6,710 nucleotides of DNA from Paracoccaceae bacterium. GTDB taxonomy: Bacteria; Pseudomonadota; Alphaproteobacteria; Rhodobacterales; Rhodobacteraceae. The stretch is taken from assembly GCA_003561595.1 (NCBI GenBank), contig PWWF01000356.1, positions 1 to 6,710 of the forward strand, given 5' to 3'. Numbering within the stretch: position 1 is the first letter of the stretch; every line of letters begins with the position of its first letter. Below, piece after piece: positions 5,684 through 6,710 of the stretch. A model generated the notes under the pieces. The model worked only from the letters and a program-made list of their open reading frames with translations, was not told the origin of the DNA and searched no databases. A program made the position numbers and the translations under genes.

Positions 5684-6547
5684 ATGAGCAAGCGCTTCGG
5701 AGGACGTTACAGCCCCGATGCCACATCTGACGCCCCGGCCCGTGCCGCCCGCCCGCACCCGGTCGGTGCGCGGGTCAATCTGCTGTTCGTGCTGCCCTTT
5801 GCCTTTGTCATCCGCGGGTTTTTCAGCGAACCCGGCGGGCTGGCGATCAATCTGGGCGTTTTTGCCGTTCTGATGCTCGCTGCCTGGCTGACGCGCGAGG
5901 GGGTGCTGGCGCAGGCTGCCTATGACGCGCGGCGCGTGGCGCGGCGCCCGGCGATCCCGCGCAAGATCTTCGGCTCGGTCCTGACGGGGATCGGGCTGGG
6001 GCTGGTCGCGGTGGCCAGCGATCCCGCCACCGCGCTGATCTATGCGGGCTTTGGCGGGGCGCTGCATTTCGGGGCCTTTGGCGCCGACCCGCTGCGCGAC
6101 AAGGGGATGGAGGGGGTCGACAGCTTTCAGACCGACCGCGCCGCGCGCGCCGTGGCCGAGGCCGAGGCCCATCTGCGCGACATGGCGCAGGCGATCCGGC
6201 GCACCAATGATCGCGCGCTGGTCGGGCGGGTCGAGGGGTTTGCCGACCATATCCGCCCGATGTTCCGCACCATCGAGAATGACCCGCGCCGCCTGAACGC
6301 GGCGCGGCGCTATCTGGGCATCTATCTGACGGGTGCGCGCGATGCGACCGTGAAATTCGCCGATCTCTATGCGCGCAATGGCGACAGGGCGGCGCGCGCG
6401 GAGTATGAGGCGCTGCTCGATGATCTGGAAGGGCGGTTCGAATCGCGCCGTGCTGCACTGCTGAGCAATGACCGTACGGATCTGGATATCGAAATCGAAG
6501 TGCTGCGCGAACGTCTGGAACGCGAAGGATTGCGCCCCGAGCCCTGA
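5684..6547 (+). CDS. XpaC-family membrane protein (5-bromo-4-chloroindolyl phosphate hydrolysis protein)
   Basis: A 287-residue protein matching the layout of the XpaC family (Pfam Halogen_Hydrol), named for a Bacillus gene affecting hydrolysis of the chromogenic phosphate; the true biochemical role is unclear. Seen: a polar N-terminus (1-29), hydrophobic spans at about 31-49 and 53-69, and a third long hydrophobic stretch at about 95-132. A long, charged, mostly helical cytoplasmic domain (about 148-287) follows, with DSFQTDRAARAVAEAEAHL near its start and a heptad-like end (IEVLRERLEREGL). That helical domain is the recognisable part of the family. Family members often sit directly upstream of telA, and what follows here at 6602 looks like telA, which supports the call. 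The ATG at 5684 is 3 bases after the microprotein stop, with only TTAGG close by as a ribosome site. Confidence 0.8.
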   Translation: MSKRFGGRYSPDATSDAPARAARPHPVGARVNLLFVLPFAFVIRGFFSEPGGLAINLGVFAVLMLAAWLTREGVLAQAAYDARRVARRPAIPRKIFGSVLTGIGLGLVAVASDPATALIYAGFGGALHFGAFGADPLRDKGMEGVDSFQTDRAARAVAEAEAHLRDMAQAIRRTNDRALVGRVEGFADHIRPMFRTIENDPRRLNAARRYLGIYLTGARDATVKFADLYARNGDRAARAEYEALLDDLEGRFESRRAALLSNDRTDLDIEIEVLRERLEREGLRPEP

Positions 6548-6587
6548 CACCCCATTCTGGCGCGCGCAGGATGTCGCGCCCACCGCG

Positions 6588-6594
6588 AGAAAGG
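6588..6594 (+). promoter_or_regulatory. Ribosome binding site for the telA-like gene
   Basis: AGAAAGG ends 7 bases before the ATG at 6602, a good Shine-Dalgarno that fixes the start of the truncated last gene. Confidence 0.6.
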
Positions 6595-6601
6595 TACCCC
6601 C

Positions 6602-6710
6602 ATGTCCGACACGATCCGCAAGGAAGCCGAGAAGCTGAACGATGAGATCAGCACACTGGCCGACGCGCCGCTGGCAGAGCCCGACGCCGCGCTGGTCGCC
6701 CTGCATGACG
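6602..6710 (+). CDS. telA: Probable TelA/KlaA-family toxic anion resistance protein, first 36 codons only
   Basis: Only 36 codons are in the window: a charged, helix-forming N-terminus (MSDTIRKEAEKLNDEI, then a segment rich in Ala, Glu and Pro). This resembles the N-terminus of alphaproteobacterial TelA, but alone it is not diagnostic. The call rests mainly on position: telA-type genes commonly follow xpaC-type genes in the same orientation. TelA/KlaA proteins are linked to tellurite and other toxic-anion resistance and to envelope stress. The gap to the xpaC-like stop is 54 bases, with no promoter seen, so it is probably in the same transcript. Confidence 0.6.
   Translation, partial: MSDTIRKEAEKLNDEISTLADAPLAEPDAALVALHD

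Noticed and set aside
6559..6580. Inverted repeat GGCGCG / CGCGCC in the xpaC-telA spacer
   Set aside because: Six-base arms with a 10-base loop and no T-run are expected by chance in DNA this rich in GCGC.
5603..6706. A 367-codon open frame on the minus strand across the xpaC and telA-like genes
   Set aside because: It is antisense to a recognisable XpaC-family gene, has low-complexity Arg/Gln/His/Gly-rich composition typical of GC-rich shadow frames, and crosses two plus-strand genes and their spacer.

Overview
The window is GC-rich, densely packed bacterial chromosome. Gene content, the protein sequences (monofunctional HisB of 195 residues, HisH, an XpaC-TelA pair) and a hairpin plus AGGATATTTGG intergenic module all suggest an alphaproteobacterium of the Rhodobacterales (Rhodobacter/Roseobacter relatives). 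This placement rests on recognising sequence style, not on a database search. I see no rRNA, tRNA, CRISPR array, transposase, integrase or phage gene. It looks like ordinary core and near-core chromosome.

The left half (1-3258) is transcribed leftwards. It holds deoD (purine nucleoside phosphorylase), a protein-kinase-fold protein of unknown role whose likely GTG start overlaps the deoD stop, a membrane-anchored alpha/beta-hydrolase-like protein (GHSSG elbow), and the N-terminal third of a cytochrome P450 that runs off the left edge. Two of the three junctions overlap by 4 bases (GTGA and ATGA) and the third gap is 64 bases, so this may be one or two transcripts. The hydrolase-P450 overlap suggests that those two are made together.

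A 96-base divergent region (3259-3354) separates deoD from the rightward genes. These are hisB and hisH (two histidine biosynthesis steps, 6 bases apart), a perfect 11-bp G/C hairpin with a repeat-like tail that reaches the next start codon, and an RsuA/RluB-type pseudouridine synthase with a basic Pro/Arg tail. After a 98-base gap with a candidate promoter comes a probable 26-residue single-span membrane microprotein, then an XpaC-family membrane protein, and the first 36 codons of what is probably telA.

Functionally the window joins unrelated housekeeping modules: nucleoside salvage, histidine synthesis, rRNA modification, and an XpaC/TelA envelope or toxic-anion module. The least understood parts are the kinase-like protein, the membrane hydrolase coupled to the P450, and the microprotein ahead of xpaC. 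No clearly new multi-gene system is evident.
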